Positions 25,790 through 35,691 of a stretch of DNA of 64,000 bases are shown piece after piece. Location: contig NZ_CP013141.1 in the NCBI RefSeq assembly GCF_001442535.1, positions 1,686,577 through 1,750,576 of the forward strand, read 5' to 3'. Below the pieces are notes generated by a model. It saw only the letters and a list, made by a program, of their open reading frames with translations, did not search any database and was not told the origin of the DNA. The stretch comes from Lysobacter antibioticus. Lineage in GTDB: Bacteria > Pseudomonadota > Gammaproteobacteria > Xanthomonadales > Xanthomonadaceae. Position 1 is the stretch's first letter; each line of letters opens with the position of its first letter. The position numbers and the translations under genes are program-made.

Positions 25790-26355
25790 GCCCGCCCATG
25801 AGGTGCTAGATCGATAGCCCCTGCGCCAGACCACACGAGCTGCTTGGAGGGAGTGGGGTTGGCTGAACAGGCCTGCGGCGATCAAGCTCCTGCCGGAGCA
25901 GCCGCGTGAGACGTTCTTGACTATCGAGCAGGTCCGGGCCTGGCGAAGTGCCGGCGACGCGCGGGTACGAGCTCCTGGCAGCCTATACGGGCATCCGCCG
26001 CAGTCACCTGCTCCGGCTGACCCAAAAGGACGTGAACCTGCTGGACCGGACGAGCAAGACCAGGACGCTGCAGATGGTCCCAATCCATCCCGCGGTTGCC
26101 CCAATCGTCCGGAGGTTGCCACTGGGCGCGTCCGACTCTCAGGTAACTCAGGACTGGAATCAGGCCCGGGAGAAACTGGGGATCGACTGCCGATGGCACG
26201 ACCTGCGCCACACCTGTGCGTCGTGGCTCGTGCAGGCGGGCGTTCCGCTACACACGGTGGCCGAGATCCTGGGGCATAGCTCAATGGCCGTGACGAAGCG
26301 CTACGTCCATCTGGCGCCCAAGCATCTGGCCGACGCGATGGCGAAGTTGAGATGA
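25790..26355 (+). pseudogene. int: Decayed tyrosine recombinase (phage-type integrase)
   Basis: The C-terminal catalytic half of a phage integrase is intact in one frame: TGIRRSHLL (first Arg), WHDLRHTCASWL (H-x2-R-H), GHSSMAVTKRYVHL (GH...Y nucleophile), ending AKHL-type helix at 26355. Upstream, a second frame encodes the missing part (AAWREWGWLNRPAAIKLLPE, ETFLTIEQVRAW), so a frameshift lies between about 25945 and 25975. A stop (TAG near 25816) precedes it, and the N-terminal arm-binding domain is absent. It ends 68 bases from the tRNA-Leu 3' end, the usual position of an integrase next to its attachment site. Confidence 0.85.
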
Positions 26356-26422
26356 CTGCACAAATACTGCACCGAGGTTTTTGCTCTAACTCGGCCGAAA
26401 TTGCCGAAACCCTTGGTGCAGC

Positions 26423-26510
26423 TGGTGCCCGGAGCCGGAATCGAACCGGCACGGAGTTGCCCCCGGCAGATTTTAAGTCTGCTGCGTCTACCGATTTCGC
26501 CATCCGGGCA
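26423..26510 (-). tRNA. tRNA-Leu (anticodon TAA)
   Basis: An 88-base class II tRNA with a long variable arm. Acceptor TGCCCGG pairs with CCGGGCA, the anticodon stem CAGAC/ATCTG-type region encloses TTAAA, and T-arm GGTTCGATTCC is present. CCA is encoded. Its 3' end (26423) borders the integrated island, and the tRNA remains complete. Confidence 0.95.
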
Positions 26511-26906
26511 GGATGCGGTGACCGCGATAGCTTACGACAGCCGTGCGCGACACGACACCGCGAGCGCTGCCTGAACCATCCGGGAGCGGTTTCGCCTGCT
26601 CCGGACAACGGCGATGCGCCGCACTCGCCTTTGCCCTGAGGACTGTCGGCGATGCGCTTGCCGATCGTGTCGCGACGACTTCCCTGCCCGACCCGGTCCG
26701 GCGCTCCGCCTCTCGACTCCGCGAAGCCGTCGCGGCGAAGCGGCCCACTGCGACTATTCGCGATCGTCGATGCGCGCCGGTCCGGGCGCACCTACGGGCA
26801 AACGCGGCGCGCTGGCCCGCGCAAGTGCTCGCTCGAACCGGATCGCCGATACCGCTGCCGCTGCGCACCAGCCCCGCTTCGGTCGATTCGCGCAAGACGA
26901 TGGCGC

Positions 26907-26940
26907 AAAAAAAAACGACCAGGTTGCCCTGATCGTTTTT
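26907..26940 (-). terminator. Terminator after tRNA-Cys
   Basis: On the minus strand AACGATCAGG pairs with CCTGGTCGTT (one G-T pair) around a short loop and is followed by nine T residues, six bases after the tRNA-Cys. Confidence 0.8.
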
Positions 26941-26945
26941 CGAAT

Positions 26946-27019
26946 TGGAGGCCGAGGTCGGAATTGAACCGGCGTACGCGGATTTGCAGTCCGCTGCATA
27001 ACCACTCTGCCACCCGGCC
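26946..27019 (-). tRNA. tRNA-Cys (anticodon GCA)
   Basis: A 74-base cloverleaf. Acceptor GGCCGGG pairs with CTCGGCC (one G-T), the anticodon stem CGGA/TCCG encloses CTGCAAA, and the T-arm GGTTCAATTCC is present. CCA is encoded at the minus-strand 3' end. Confidence 0.95.
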
Positions 27020-27084
27020 GGTGACTTGCCACAGCATACTGCCTGCGGCTGCGTCGGCTTGCAATCGCTGCAAGCCTTCGCCTG

Positions 27085-27117
27085 AAAAAACAAAACCCCG
27101 CGGGCGGGGTTTTGTTT
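27085..27117 (-). terminator. Terminator between tRNA-Gly and tRNA-Cys
   Basis: AAACAAAACCCCGC and GCGGGGTTTTGTTT form a perfect 14-bp stem (27088-27117) flanked on the minus strand by a T-run. It would end the tRNA-Gly transcript before tRNA-Cys. Confidence 0.85.
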
Positions 27118-27152
27118 CTGAGGATGACTCCGTTACCGGAGGTCCTCTAATT

Positions 27153-27228
<76 letters not shown>

Positions 27229-27354
27229 TGAAGGAAGCGATATTTTAGGGATCGAAAGAAAAGTGTCAACTACTTTTTTTCGATGCCTGGAAGCGATTCA
27301 GTCCCCGATGCGTTCGTTGCCTGCCAAGGCTTCGTTCGCGCCGAACCGATGCGA

Positions 27355-27930
27355 TCAGTTCGTGGGCTTGTTGGCGTCCTCGCGCATTATAGGCCATGCC
27401 GCGCGTAAATACGCTAGTCCCGACCACAAAGTTAGCAAGGCCGCCGCAGCAAGCAACCATTCACCGATGCCGAAGATCGGCAAACCCCACACGCGCTCCT
27501 GATAAAGCAGGCAAACCAGCGCGACCATCTGCACGATGGTCTTGATCTTGCCGATCGAGGCGACTTTCACCGCGGCGCGCTGACCGAGCTCGGCCATCCA
27601 TTCGCGCAGCGCGGAAACGGCGATTTCGCGGCCGACGATGACCGCCGCCCACAAGGTCATCCACACCGTCGGATGCTTCTGCACGATCAGCAGCAGCGCC
27701 ACCGCGACCATCAGCTTGTCGGCCACCGGGTCGAGGAAGGCGCCGAATGCCGAGTACTGGTCGTAACGGCGCGCGATCCAGCCGTCGAGCCAGTCGGTGA
27801 TCGAGGCGAAGGCGAAAATGAACGCGGCGGCGAAGTTGGTCCACGGATAGTCCAGGAAAAACACCACCACCAGCACCGGGATCAGCACGATCCGGGCCAG
27901 AGTCAGCATGGTGGGTATGGTCAACTTCAT
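27355..27930 (-). CDS. pgsA: CDP-diacylglycerol-glycerol-3-phosphate 3-phosphatidyltransferase
   Basis: It makes phosphatidylglycerol phosphate from CDP-diacylglycerol and glycerol 3-phosphate in the inner membrane, the committed step to PG and cardiolipin. The 191-residue protein has about five membrane helices and the CDP-alcohol phosphatidyltransferase motif spanning residues 46-71, D-W-L-D-G-x2-A-R-x8-G-x3-D-x3-D. Its ATG overlaps the uvrC stop by four bases (27927-27930), so it is translated right after uvrC. tRNA-Gly lies 126 bases downstream on the same strand, as often seen in gammaproteobacteria. Confidence 0.96.
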   Translation of the reverse strand: MKLTIPTMLTLARIVLIPVLVVVFFLDYPWTNFAAAFIFAFASITDWLDGWIARRYDQYSAFGAFLDPVADKLMVAVALLLIVQKHPTVWMTLWAAVIVGREIAVSALREWMAELGQRAAVKVASIGKIKTIVQMVALVCLLYQERVWGLPIFGIGEWLLAAAALLTLWSGLAYLRAAWPIMREDANKPTN

Positions 27931-29873
27931 CCTTCACTCCGCTTGCGATCGGGTGCCGCAACCGCGGCCCCCTGCTTCTTGCCGCCCGTCGCCGCCGCAG
28001 CGGCGCCCTTTTGGATAGTGCCCGTAACCGCGGCCTCGGCGGGCGCGTCCAACCCGTGCAAGGCGGCGTAGATGCGCTCGGCCAGGGCTTCGTTGACCCC
28101 CTCGACCCGGGAAATTTCCTCGATCCCGGCGGCCTTCAGGCCGCCCAGACCGCCGAAATGCCGCAACAGGTTAGCGCGCCGACGCGGCCCGATACCGGGA
28201 ATGTCTTCCAGCCTACTGCTGTTGCGGGCCTTCTGGCGACGCCCCCGATGGCCGGTGATGGCGAAACGGTGCGCCTCGTCGCGAACCTGTTGGACCAGCT
28301 GCAGGGCCGGCGATTCGGCGCCCGGGCGGACGGTCCGGCCGTCCGGGAGCAGCAATTCCTCGTCGCCGGGGCGGCGGGCCGGGCCCTTGGCCACGCCCAC
28401 CAGGATCAGCCCCTCGACCCCGAGCTCCTCCAGGGCAGCCCGGGCCTGGGCCACCTGCCCGGCGCCGCCGTCGATCAGCAGAATGTCCGGCACCACCCCG
28501 TTTTCCTCGACCGCACGCCGGAACCGGCGCGAAATCGCCTGATTCATGGCGGCGTAGTCGTCGCCCTCGACGATGCCGGCGATGTTGTAGCGGCGGTATT
28601 GGCCGCGCACCGGCCCCTCGGCATCGAACACCACGCACGAGGCCACGGTGGCCTCGCCCATGGTGTGGCTGATGTCGAAGCACTCGATCCGGGCCGGCAG
28701 CGACGGCATGCCGAGCAGGTCGCGCAGCGCCTCGGCGCGTGCGAGCTGGGCGGCGTGGCTGGTCAGTTCGGTGCCGAGCGCGAGCTCGGCGTTGCGCCGC
28801 GCCATGTCGAGATAACCGGCGCGTTCGCCGCGCACGTTGCATTTGATCTGCACCCGGCGCTCGCCCGAACTCGACAACGCGTGCTCGAGCAACTCGCGAT
28901 CGGGCAGGTCCCGATCGAGCACGATCTCGCGCGGCGGCGGTTGCTCGGCGTAGTACTGCGAGACGAATGCGGCCAGCACTTCCTCGGGGTTGTCGCTGCC
29001 GTTGGTCTTGGGAAAGAACGCGCGCGTGCCGAGGTTGCGGCCGTCGCGAAACGCCAGCAACAGCACGCAGGCCGACACGCCCTGCATCGCCACCGCGAGC
29101 ACGTCGAGGTCGGCGGCGCGGCCGTCTACATATTGGCGCGCCTGCAGCGTGCGGATGCCGGTGATGAGGTCGCGCAGACGTGCGGCGTCCTCGAAATCCA
29201 GGCGCATGCTCGCCTCTTCCATGCTCCGGCCGAGCTCGTCGGTGAGCTCGTCGCTGCGTCCGTCGAGCAGCAGCCCGGCGCGGCGCACGCTTTCGGCATA
29301 GTCGCGCGCCGGCACCAGGCCGACGCAGGGCGCGCTGCAACGGCCGATCTGGTGCTGCAGGCACGGCCGCGAACGATTGCGGAACACGCTGTCCTCGCAA
29401 CTGCGCAGGCGGAACAGCTTGTGCATCAGGTTGAGCGTGTCGCGCACCGCGCCGACGCTGGCATAGGGGCCGAAGTAGCGTCCCGGGATCGCGCGCGGAC
29501 CGCGGTGCATGGCGATGCGCGGCCAGGCTTCCTGGGTCATCAATACGTAGGGGTAACTCTTGTCGTCGCGCAGCAGCACGTTGTAGCGCGGCTTCAGCGA
29601 CTTGATCAGCTGGTTCTCGAGGATCAGCGCCTCGGCCTCGGTGCGGGTGACCGTGACCTCCATGCGCACCGTCTGCGACAGCATCGACATGATGCGCGTG
29701 GACTTCGGCGTGGCGTTGAAATAACTCGATACGCGGTTGCGCAGCGCCCCGGCCTTGCCGACGTAGAGCACGTTGTCGTCGGCGCCGATCATGCGATAGA
29801 CGCCCGGCGCGGTGCTCAGATGCTTGACGAAGGCCTTGCCGTCGAACGCTGCGGGCTGGGAAGCGGTCGTCAC
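27927..29873 (-). CDS. uvrC: Excinuclease ABC subunit C
   Basis: UvrC makes both incisions in nucleotide-excision repair after UvrAB finds the lesion. The 648-residue protein is full length: GIY-YIG nuclease (GVYRMI at 24-29, YVGKAG near 37), UVR motif (SMRLDFEDAARLRDLI), an RNase H-like 5' nuclease domain (IECFDISHTMGEATVASCVV, LLIDGGAGQ) and a tandem HhH DNA-binding region (LEDIPGIGPRRRANLLRHFG). A short Ala/Lys-rich tail follows and is lineage-specific. It is coupled to pgsA by an ATGA overlap, the classical uvrC-pgsA order. Confidence 0.97.
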   Translation of the reverse strand: MTTASQPAAFDGKAFVKHLSTAPGVYRMIGADDNVLYVGKAGALRNRVSSYFNATPKSTRIMSMLSQTVRMEVTVTRTEAEALILENQLIKSLKPRYNVLLRDDKSYPYVLMTQEAWPRIAMHRGPRAIPGRYFGPYASVGAVRDTLNLMHKLFRLRSCEDSVFRNRSRPCLQHQIGRCSAPCVGLVPARDYAESVRRAGLLLDGRSDELTDELGRSMEEASMRLDFEDAARLRDLITGIRTLQARQYVDGRAADLDVLAVAMQGVSACVLLLAFRDGRNLGTRAFFPKTNGSDNPEEVLAAFVSQYYAEQPPPREIVLDRDLPDRELLEHALSSSGERRVQIKCNVRGERAGYLDMARRNAELALGTELTSHAAQLARAEALRDLLGMPSLPARIECFDISHTMGEATVASCVVFDAEGPVRGQYRRYNIAGIVEGDDYAAMNQAISRRFRRAVEENGVVPDILLIDGGAGQVAQARAALEELGVEGLILVGVAKGPARRPGDEELLLPDGRTVRPGAESPALQLVQQVRDEAHRFAITGHRGRRQKARNSSRLEDIPGIGPRRRANLLRHFGGLGGLKAAGIEEISRVEGVNEALAERIYAALHGLDAPAEAAVTGTIQKGAAAAATGGKKQGAAVAAPDRKRSEG

Positions 29874-30271
29874 GAGGCCCTCGCTTGCGGATACGCGCGA
29901 ACGCTGGCGACGCGGTCGGGCGCGACACAGGCGGGCATCACCCGAGCGCCGGCGCTGGCGCGGATGTAAGCGTTCGAACGGGCGGGCGCGGTGGCGGGCA
30001 TCGGCAGATCGGGGAAGCGGGGCGAAGGGCCGGGTTCTGGATTGGGTTGATTATGCGTGAGCGCAAGGGCCCGAACCGGGCCTTGGCACTGAATGCATCG
30101 GGGAACGGCCCGGACGGCAAGGCGGCCGTACCGCGATCGGCAAATCCCTGTGCGCCATGGCGATGGCCGGGCCCGGCAGGTGTCCGGCGCGAGGTTCGGC
30201 GCCGCCGCCCCGCTCCAATCCGCATCGACCGGCGCCGGCGCAGTGCCGAGGCCTGCCGACGCATCGTGCGA
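29874..30271. other. Non-coding gap between uvrC and the phosphatase gene
   Basis: About 400 bases with no family-like frame on either strand. It should contain the uvrC-pgsA promoter. A G/C-rich imperfect hairpin at 30065-30084 (AAGGGCCCG/CGGGCCTT) is the only structure seen. Confidence 0.5.
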
Positions 30272-30748
30272 TCAACCCAGATGCAGTTCTTCGCGCAGGC
30301 GCGCGATCGCGCCGTCGGCGGCGCGGTCGAGCAACTGGAACACATGCTCGAACTGGGCCGGCCCGCCGGTGTAGGGATCGGGCACTTCGCCTTCGGTTTC
30401 CAGGCCGCACCAGTCCAACAGCAGCGCGCTGCGGGCCCTGGCGCCGCGCGGCGCGCGGGCACGCACATCGCGCAGGTTGGCGCGGTCGGCGCACAGCAAC
30501 CAGTCGAACTCGGTGTAGTCCGACGCAGCGAGTTGGCGCGCGCGCAAGCCGGAGATGTCGACGCCGTGCTGGGCGGCGTTGGCGATGGAACGCCGGTCCG
30601 GCGGCTGGCCGACGTGCCAGTCGCCGGTGCCGGCCGAATCGAGCTCGACCTGCCCGGCCACCGAGGACGCGGCGATGCGGGCGCGCAGCACGCCCTCGGC
30701 GACCGGCGAGCGGCAGATGTTGCCGAGGCAGACGATCAGCAAGCGCAT
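30272..30748 (-). CDS. Low-molecular-weight protein-tyrosine phosphatase
   Basis: A 158-residue enzyme that dephosphorylates protein tyrosine, in bacteria commonly a partner of exopolysaccharide tyrosine kinases. The P-loop C7-LGNIC-R13-S is at the N-terminus and the general-acid Asp lies in DPYTGG (Asp124). Both are intact, so it should be active. It starts three bases after the kdsB stop on the same strand, and is probably cotranscribed with the LPS genes. No tyrosine kinase gene is in this window. Confidence 0.93.
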   Translation of the reverse strand: MRLLIVCLGNICRSPVAEGVLRARIAASSVAGQVELDSAGTGDWHVGQPPDRRSIANAAQHGVDISGLRARQLAASDYTEFDWLLCADRANLRDVRARAPRGARARSALLLDWCGLETEGEVPDPYTGGPAQFEHVFQLLDRAADGAIARLREELHLG

Positions 30749-30751
30749 GGC

Positions 30752-31543
30752 TCAGGCGCCCTCGCCCGCCGCGCCCGCCCGGTGATCGGCCAGATGCGCT
30801 TCGGCGCGGACGAGGTCTTCGGGGGTATCGACGCCGGGCGGGAACGGCTCGGGGGTGATGCCCACCGCGATGCGGTAGCCGGCTTCGAGCGCGCGCAATT
30901 GCTCCAGCGATTCGATCTGTTCCAGCCGGCCCGGCCGCAGCTTGGCGAACTTGCGCAGGAACCCGGCGCGATAACCGTAAATGCCGATATGGCGCAGCCA
31001 TTCGCCGCCGCCGGGCATGCGCTGGCGGTCGTTGGCGAAAGCGTCGCGCGGCCACGGAATCGGCGCGCGGCTGAAGTACAGCGCATCGCCGTTGCCGGCA
31101 CGCACCAGCTTGACCGCGTTCGGATCGAACAAGACCTCGACTTCGCTGATCGGCGCGGCCAGGGTCGACATCTCGGCGCCGCTGTCGCGCAAGGCGGCTG
31201 CGGTGGCGACGATGCCCGAGGCCGGCGCGAAGGGTTCGTCGCCCTGCAGGTTGACGATCACGGTGTCGTCGCGCCAGCCGGCGATGTCGGCGCACTCGGC
31301 GAGACGGTCGGTGCCCGAGGCGTGTTCGGACGAGGTCATCGCCACCTGCACGCCGCTGTCCTTCAACGCCTGGGCGATGCGTTCGTCGTCGGCCGCGACC
31401 CAGACCTCGCGCGCGCCGGCCGCCAGGGCGCGGCGGGCGACGTGCAGCACCAAGGGCTCGCCGGCCAATTCGCGCAGCGGTTTGCCCGGCAGACGCGAGG
31501 CCGCGTAGCGGGCGGGAATGGCGACGACGAAATCCTGGCTCAT
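30752..31543 (-). CDS. kdsB: 3-deoxy-manno-octulosonate cytidylyltransferase
   Basis: It activates Kdo with CTP to CMP-Kdo for the inner core of LPS, in the cytosol. The 263-residue protein has the nucleotidyltransferase start [19 protein letters not shown], the acidic [13 protein letters not shown] and the family's [13 protein letters not shown] and [11 protein letters not shown]. Length matches the family. It lies downstream of msbA-lpxK on the same strand, a typical LPS arrangement, separated from lpxK by a 212-base gap that contains one REP palindrome. Confidence 0.96.
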   Translation of the reverse strand: MSQDFVVAIPARYAASRLPGKPLRELAGEPLVLHVARRALAAGAREVWVAADDERIAQALKDSGVQVAMTSSEHASGTDRLAECADIAGWRDDTVIVNLQGDEPFAPASGIVATAAALRDSGAEMSTLAAPISEVEVLFDPNAVKLVRAGNGDALYFSRAPIPWPRDAFANDRQRMPGGGEWLRHIGIYGYRAGFLRKFAKLRPGRLEQIESLEQLRALEAGYRIAVGITPEPFPPGVDTPEDLVRAEAHLADHRAGAAGEGA

Positions 31544-31671
31544 GTTCGCTCCAACGGTCGCGGCTGGCCGCGAGAAATTCGATGCGCGCGTGCGGCGCTG
31601 GACAAGCTTACGTCAGGCCGGCTCAGGTCAGGTCGGGCGCAGACGAGCGATAGACGGAAGGGTCGCGGCTT

Positions 31672-31694
31672 GCGCCGCTCCTACCCTTGGAACT
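31672..31694. repeat. Single REP-like palindrome between lpxK and kdsB
   Basis: GTCGCGGCTTGCGCCGCTCC plus TAC, the canonical 23-base form, 61 bases past the lpxK stop on the minus strand. Confidence 0.8.
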
Positions 31695-31755
31695 CCGGCG
31701 AGCGGGGGGCGGGCGATGGCGCCCGGGATGGATCGATGGACGCCGCCGCGCAACT

Positions 31756-32799
31756 TCAGCGCGCGGCGCGCGCCGGCAGTTTGTCGAGCAGCGACACCCA
31801 GAACGCTTCCGGCAATTCGGCGCGCACGGGCACGCTGTAGTGCAGGTCCGAAGCGAACGCGCCCTCGCCCGTCAACGGAATCTTGACCGCGTCCTTCTCG
31901 GTCATCAGCACCGGCAGGCGGCTGCCGAATTCGAAATCGGCGGCGCTGTAGCGATGATGATCGGCGAAGGCGTGCGGCACGATGGCGATGCCGAGGCTGC
32001 GCAGCATGGTGAAGTAGCGCTCGGGGTCGCCGATGCCGGCGACCGCGTGTACGCGCTGGCCCACGAAGGCGTCGAGCTTGAGCGGCCGGCCGCCCAGCAG
32101 CGGCAACGCCTGGTCGGCGATCAGGCGCATCGGCCATTCGCCGAAGCCGGTGGTCGCGGCGGCGCCGTCGCCGCTGAGGTTGGGCATGTTGACGACGCGG
32201 AAGTCGCATTCGGCGCCGCGTTCGGGCGGCTCGCGCAACGGCCCGGCCGGCAGCAATTGGCCGTTGCCGTAGCGACGGCGGCCGTCGACGACTTCGATCT
32301 CGATGTCGCGGGCGAGCCGGTAATGCTGCAGGCCGTCGTCGCAGACGACGATATCGCAGCCGGCGTCGGCCAGCGCTTTCGCCGCGGCGGCGCGGTCGCG
32401 GTCGACGCGCAGCTTGACGCCGGTGCGGCGCGCGATCAGCACCGGCTCGTCGCCGCCTGCGCGCGGATCGGTGTCGCGTTCGACCCACAGCGGCGTGGCG
32501 ATGTCGTCGCGGCCATAGCCGCGGCTGGCCACGCCCGGGGTCCAGCCTTCCTGTTTCAGGCGCTGCACCAGCGCGATCGTCAGCGGCGTCTTGCCGGCGC
32601 CGCCGGCGGTGATGTTGCCGACCACGATCACCGGTACGCCGGGGTGGCGACGGCGCTTGAGGCCTTTGCGATACAGGGCGCGGCGCAGGTCGGTGACTGC
32701 GCCGTACAGGGCGGAAAGCAGGCGCGCATGCGCGGGCACCGGGACGTCGCCGTACCAGTACGCCGGCACATGCGGTTGCCGATCCGAGGCGCCGCTCAT
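31756..32799 (-). CDS. lpxK: Tetraacyldisaccharide 4'-kinase
   Basis: It phosphorylates the 4' position of the lipid A disaccharide precursor to give lipid IVA, at the inner membrane. The 347-residue protein has an N-terminal amphipathic stretch, the unusual P-loop [11 protein letters not shown] (61-71), and later [14 protein letters not shown] and the C-terminal MTEKDAVKI. Length is standard. Its ATG at 32799 overlaps the msbA stop by four bases (ATGA), so the flippase and the kinase are translated together. Confidence 0.96.
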   Translation of the reverse strand: MSGASDRQPHVPAYWYGDVPVPAHARLLSALYGAVTDLRRALYRKGLKRRRHPGVPVIVVGNITAGGAGKTPLTIALVQRLKQEGWTPGVASRGYGRDDIATPLWVERDTDPRAGGDEPVLIARRTGVKLRVDRDRAAAAKALADAGCDIVVCDDGLQHYRLARDIEIEVVDGRRRYGNGQLLPAGPLREPPERGAECDFRVVNMPNLSGDGAAATTGFGEWPMRLIADQALPLLGGRPLKLDAFVGQRVHAVAGIGDPERYFTMLRSLGIAIVPHAFADHHRYSAADFEFGSRLPVLMTEKDAVKIPLTGEGAFASDLHYSVPVRAELPEAFWVSLLDKLPARAAR

Positions 32800-34544
32800 T
32801 CGGCTTCCCTGAACTGCATGCGGTGCAGATGCGCGTACAGACCGCCCTGGGCGAGCAATTCGCTGTGACTGCCGCGCTCGACGATGCGGCCCTGGTCGAG
32901 CACCAGCACCTGGTCGGCGTGCTCGATCGTCGACAGACGATGGGCGATGACCAAGGTGGTGCGATCCGGCATCAGGCGTTCGAGCGCGTCCTGGACCAGG
33001 CGTTCGGATTCGGTGTCGAGCGCGGCGGTGGCTTCGTCGAGGATCAGGATCGGTGCGTCCTTGAGCATCGCGCGGGCGATCGCCAGGCGTTGGCGCTGGC
33101 CGCCGGAGAGCTTGCCGCCCTTGGCGCCGATCGGCGTGTTCACGCCTTCCGGCAGGCGCTCGATGAATTCGCTGGCGTTGGCGCCGCCGACCGCGCGCTG
33201 CAGGGCCTCGGCGTCGCTGTCCTGCAGCTCGCCGTAGGCGACGTTGGCCGCGACCGTGCCGTCGAACAGCATCACCTGCTGGCCGACCAGGGCGATCTGG
33301 CGACGCAGGTCGGCCAGGCGGTAGTCCTGCACGGGGTGGCCGTCTAGCAAGATCTGCCCGGCCTCGGGGTCGTAGAAGCGCGGGATCAGCTTGATCAGGG
33401 TCGACTTGCCGCTGCCGGAGCGGCCGACGATGGCGGTGACGGTGCCGGGACGCGCAACGAAACTGATGTCCGACAATGCCGGACGGTCCTGGCCCGGATA
33501 ACGCGCGGTGACCTCGCGGAACTCGACCAGGCCCTGGCTGCGCGCGAGTTCGCGCGTGCCTTCGTCGAGCTCGTCGGCAGCGTCGAGCACGTCGAACAAT
33601 CGCTCGGCCGAGGCCAGGCCGCGCTGCAGCATGTTCTGCACGTTGGTGAGCTGACGCAGCGCCGGGATCATCGCCATCATCGACATCATCAGGGCGACGA
33701 AACCGCCGGCGCTCAGACGCCCGGCAAAGGCCTCGTGGCTGGCGACCAGCAGCAGCAAGGCCAGACCGATCGAGCCCATCAGCTGGACCATGGCCGAGGC
33801 GATGCTGCGGGTGGATTCGACCTTGAGGCTGAGGCGCAGGTAGTCGTCGGCGATGGCGCCGTAGCGGGTCAGCTCGGTCGGCTGCGCGCCGTAGACCTTC
33901 ACTTCCTGCTGGTTCGACAGCGCCTGGTCGGCCGCCAGCAGCAACTGCGCGCCGCTTTCCTGGATTTTGTGGCTGATGCGGCGATAACGGCGGCCGACCT
34001 TGTCCATGACCCAGGCCAGCGGCGGCGCCATCACCGCCACGGCGATGGTGACCTGCCAACTCGTCCAGATCATCACGCCGAGCAGCGCGAGCGCCTGCAG
34101 CGACTGCTGGACCATGACCTTGAGCGCGTCGACCGCGGCCTGCGCGACCTGGTCGCTGTCGGAGCCGAGCCGGACCAGCATCGACGGCACCGGCTCGGTG
34201 TCGAAGCGCGAACCGGGCAGACGCAGGTACTTGCCGAGCACCTTCACGCGCAGATCGCGGGCGACGCCGCGACCGGACTTGGCCATGTAATAGTCGGTGA
34301 GGTAGCCGGCGAGACCGCGCAGCACGAACAAGGCGACGATGGCCGCCGGCAGCCAGATCGCCAACGCCGAGTTCTTGGCGATGAAGGTCTGGTTGATGAT
34401 CGGTTCCATGATCTTGGTGAAACCGGCGCCGGCGGCGGCCTCGATCAACATGCCGAGCGCGGCGATCCAGAGCAGTCCGCGGTAAGGCCGCGAGAATTCG
34501 AGCAACCGGCGGTAGGTCTGCCAGGGCGATGCGGTGGCTGTCAC
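32796..34544 (-). CDS. msbA: Lipid A export ATP-binding/permease protein
   Basis: MsbA flips core-lipid A across the inner membrane using ATP. The 582-residue half-transporter has six predicted membrane helices (to about residue 300) and one ATPase domain: Walker [10 protein letters not shown] (374-382), signature LSGGQ (479-483), Walker B ILILDEA (499-505) and the H-loop in VIAHRLST. All are intact. It sits between exbD and lpxK with four-base overlaps on both sides, giving a translationally coupled unit. Confidence 0.96.
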   Translation of the reverse strand: MTATASPWQTYRRLLEFSRPYRGLLWIAALGMLIEAAAGAGFTKIMEPIINQTFIAKNSALAIWLPAAIVALFVLRGLAGYLTDYYMAKSGRGVARDLRVKVLGKYLRLPGSRFDTEPVPSMLVRLGSDSDQVAQAAVDALKVMVQQSLQALALLGVMIWTSWQVTIAVAVMAPPLAWVMDKVGRRYRRISHKIQESGAQLLLAADQALSNQQEVKVYGAQPTELTRYGAIADDYLRLSLKVESTRSIASAMVQLMGSIGLALLLLVASHEAFAGRLSAGGFVALMMSMMAMIPALRQLTNVQNMLQRGLASAERLFDVLDAADELDEGTRELARSQGLVEFREVTARYPGQDRPALSDISFVARPGTVTAIVGRSGSGKSTLIKLIPRFYDPEAGQILLDGHPVQDYRLADLRRQIALVGQQVMLFDGTVAANVAYGELQDSDAEALQRAVGGANASEFIERLPEGVNTPIGAKGGKLSGGQRQRLAIARAMLKDAPILILDEATAALDTESERLVQDALERLMPDRTTLVIAHRLSTIEHADQVLVLDQGRIVERGSHSELLAQGGLYAHLHRMQFREAE

Positions 34545-34990
34545 CGCACCGTCCCCGCCGCGGCCTGGGCACCGGGTTGCGGCGGCGCGGTCGCGCTCAT
34601 GATCCTGCGGAAACCGAGCTGGCCGAGCGCGTCGTAGACGGTGACCACGGCCTGGTAGGGCGTGCGCGCATCGGCGCGCAGCATGACGGTGCGGTCGCGG
34701 TCGCTGCCGGCGACCTCCGCGATCGTGGTCTTGAGCGATTCCAGATCGTCGCGCAGCACTTCGCGGTCGCCGACGAAATAGCGGCCTTCGGCATTCACCA
34801 GCACGATCAGGGCCTTGCTGGCGTCGCCGGAGGGCTCGCCGGTGGCGCGCGGCAGCTCAAGCTTCAGCACCGAGCGCGCGTCGAAGGTGGCGGTGACGAC
34901 GAAGAAAATGATCAGGACCAGGATCACGTCGATCAACGGCACCAGGTTGATCTCGGGCTCATCGTCGGAGCGATGGTCGCGGATGCGCAT
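34541..34990 (-). CDS. exbD: ExbD/TolR family biopolymer transport protein
   Basis: A 149-residue inner-membrane subunit of a proton-driven energy complex. A single N-terminal membrane helix ([19 protein letters not shown]) carries the essential Asp of the family (PLIDV), followed by a periplasmic domain ending LGQLGFRRI. It lies 11 bases after exbB and overlaps msbA by four bases. Location next to msbA and lpxK is common in xanthomonads and suggests an envelope-energy role rather than TonB-dependent uptake alone. Confidence 0.92.
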   Translation of the reverse strand: MRIRDHRSDDEPEINLVPLIDVILVLIIFFVVTATFDARSVLKLELPRATGEPSGDASKALIVLVNAEGRYFVGDREVLRDDLESLKTTIAEVAGSDRDRTVMLRADARTPYQAVVTVYDALGQLGFRRIMSATAPPQPGAQAAAGTVR

Positions 34991-35001
34991 GCGTCGGCGC
35001 C

Positions 35002-35664
35002 TCAGCCGGCCTGGCCGGCCAGGCGCACCGGCGCGCGCGCCTCATGCTGGCGCGACTCGACCGTGCCCGGGGTCAGCACGTCGACCAGGGCGATCGCTTC
35101 GTGCTCCATCGCGACGATGTACTCGGCGATGCGGCCGCGGAACCAGCGGTGGGCCATCAACGCAGGGATCGCCACGATCATGCCGGTAGCGGTGCAGATC
35201 AGCGCCTTGCCGATGCCGCCGGCGAGTTGGTTGACGTCGCCGATGCCGTGGTCGTTGATGACCATGAACATCTGAATCATGCCGACCACGGTGCCGAACA
35301 GGCCGAGCAGCGGGCCGGCGGCGGAAATGGTGCCGAGCGTGTTCAGGTAACGCTCCATGCGGTGCACGAGGTGGCGGCCGACGTCCTCGATGCGCTCGCG
35401 GATTTCTTCGCGCGGACGATGGCGGACGTCGAGCGCGGCGGCCAGCAGCTCGCCCAGCGGCGCGGTCGCGCGCAGCGACTCGATGTGGGCCGGATCGAGC
35501 TTGCCGGTCGCGGCCCAGGCGCGCACTTCCTGGCCGAGCTGCGGCGGCAACACCGCCCTGCGACGCAGGGTCCAGAGGCGTTCGATGATGATCGCCAGCG
35601 CCACCGCCGACAGGATCAACAACGGAATCATCGGCCAACCGCCGGCCTTGACCAGTTCCAGCAC
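35002..35664 (-). CDS. exbB: MotA/TolQ/ExbB proton channel family protein
   Basis: A 220-residue membrane protein that forms the proton channel with ExbD. It has three hydrophobic segments: an N-terminal helix (MIPLLILSAVALAIIIERLW) and two C-terminal helices (TISAAGPLLGLFGTVVGMI and ALICTATGMIVAIPALMAH). These contain the family's conserved Gly/Thr motifs (GLFGTV, TATGM). It begins the exbB-exbD-msbA-lpxK unit, 27 bases after comEC. Confidence 0.93.
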   Translation of the reverse strand: MLELVKAGGWPMIPLLILSAVALAIIIERLWTLRRRAVLPPQLGQEVRAWAATGKLDPAHIESLRATAPLGELLAAALDVRHRPREEIRERIEDVGRHLVHRMERYLNTLGTISAAGPLLGLFGTVVGMIQMFMVINDHGIGDVNQLAGGIGKALICTATGMIVAIPALMAHRWFRGRIAEYIVAMEHEAIALVDVLTPGTVESRQHEARAPVRLAGQAG

Positions 35665-35691
35665 TCGCGAACCTCCGGCCTGTGGCCGACA

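Larger units (their letters stand above)
23935..26425. mobile_element. Small integrated island at the tRNA-Leu 3' end
   Basis: The segment is visibly richer in A+T than its flanks and carries a decayed tyrosine integrase next to tRNA-Leu, an unknown gene and a BstA-like gene. The tRNA 3' end reads TGGTGCCCGGAGCCGG at 26423-26438; a near copy, TGGTGCCGGAGCCGG (one C missing), is at 23935-23949 where the composition changes. I infer these as the two attachment-site remnants. The left site lies next to low-complexity GCTGGC repeats, so chance similarity cannot be excluded. Confidence 0.6.

Noticed and set aside
26423..26510. tRNA-Leu damaged by island insertion
   Set aside because: All stems and the encoded CCA are intact, so the insertion restored the 3' end.
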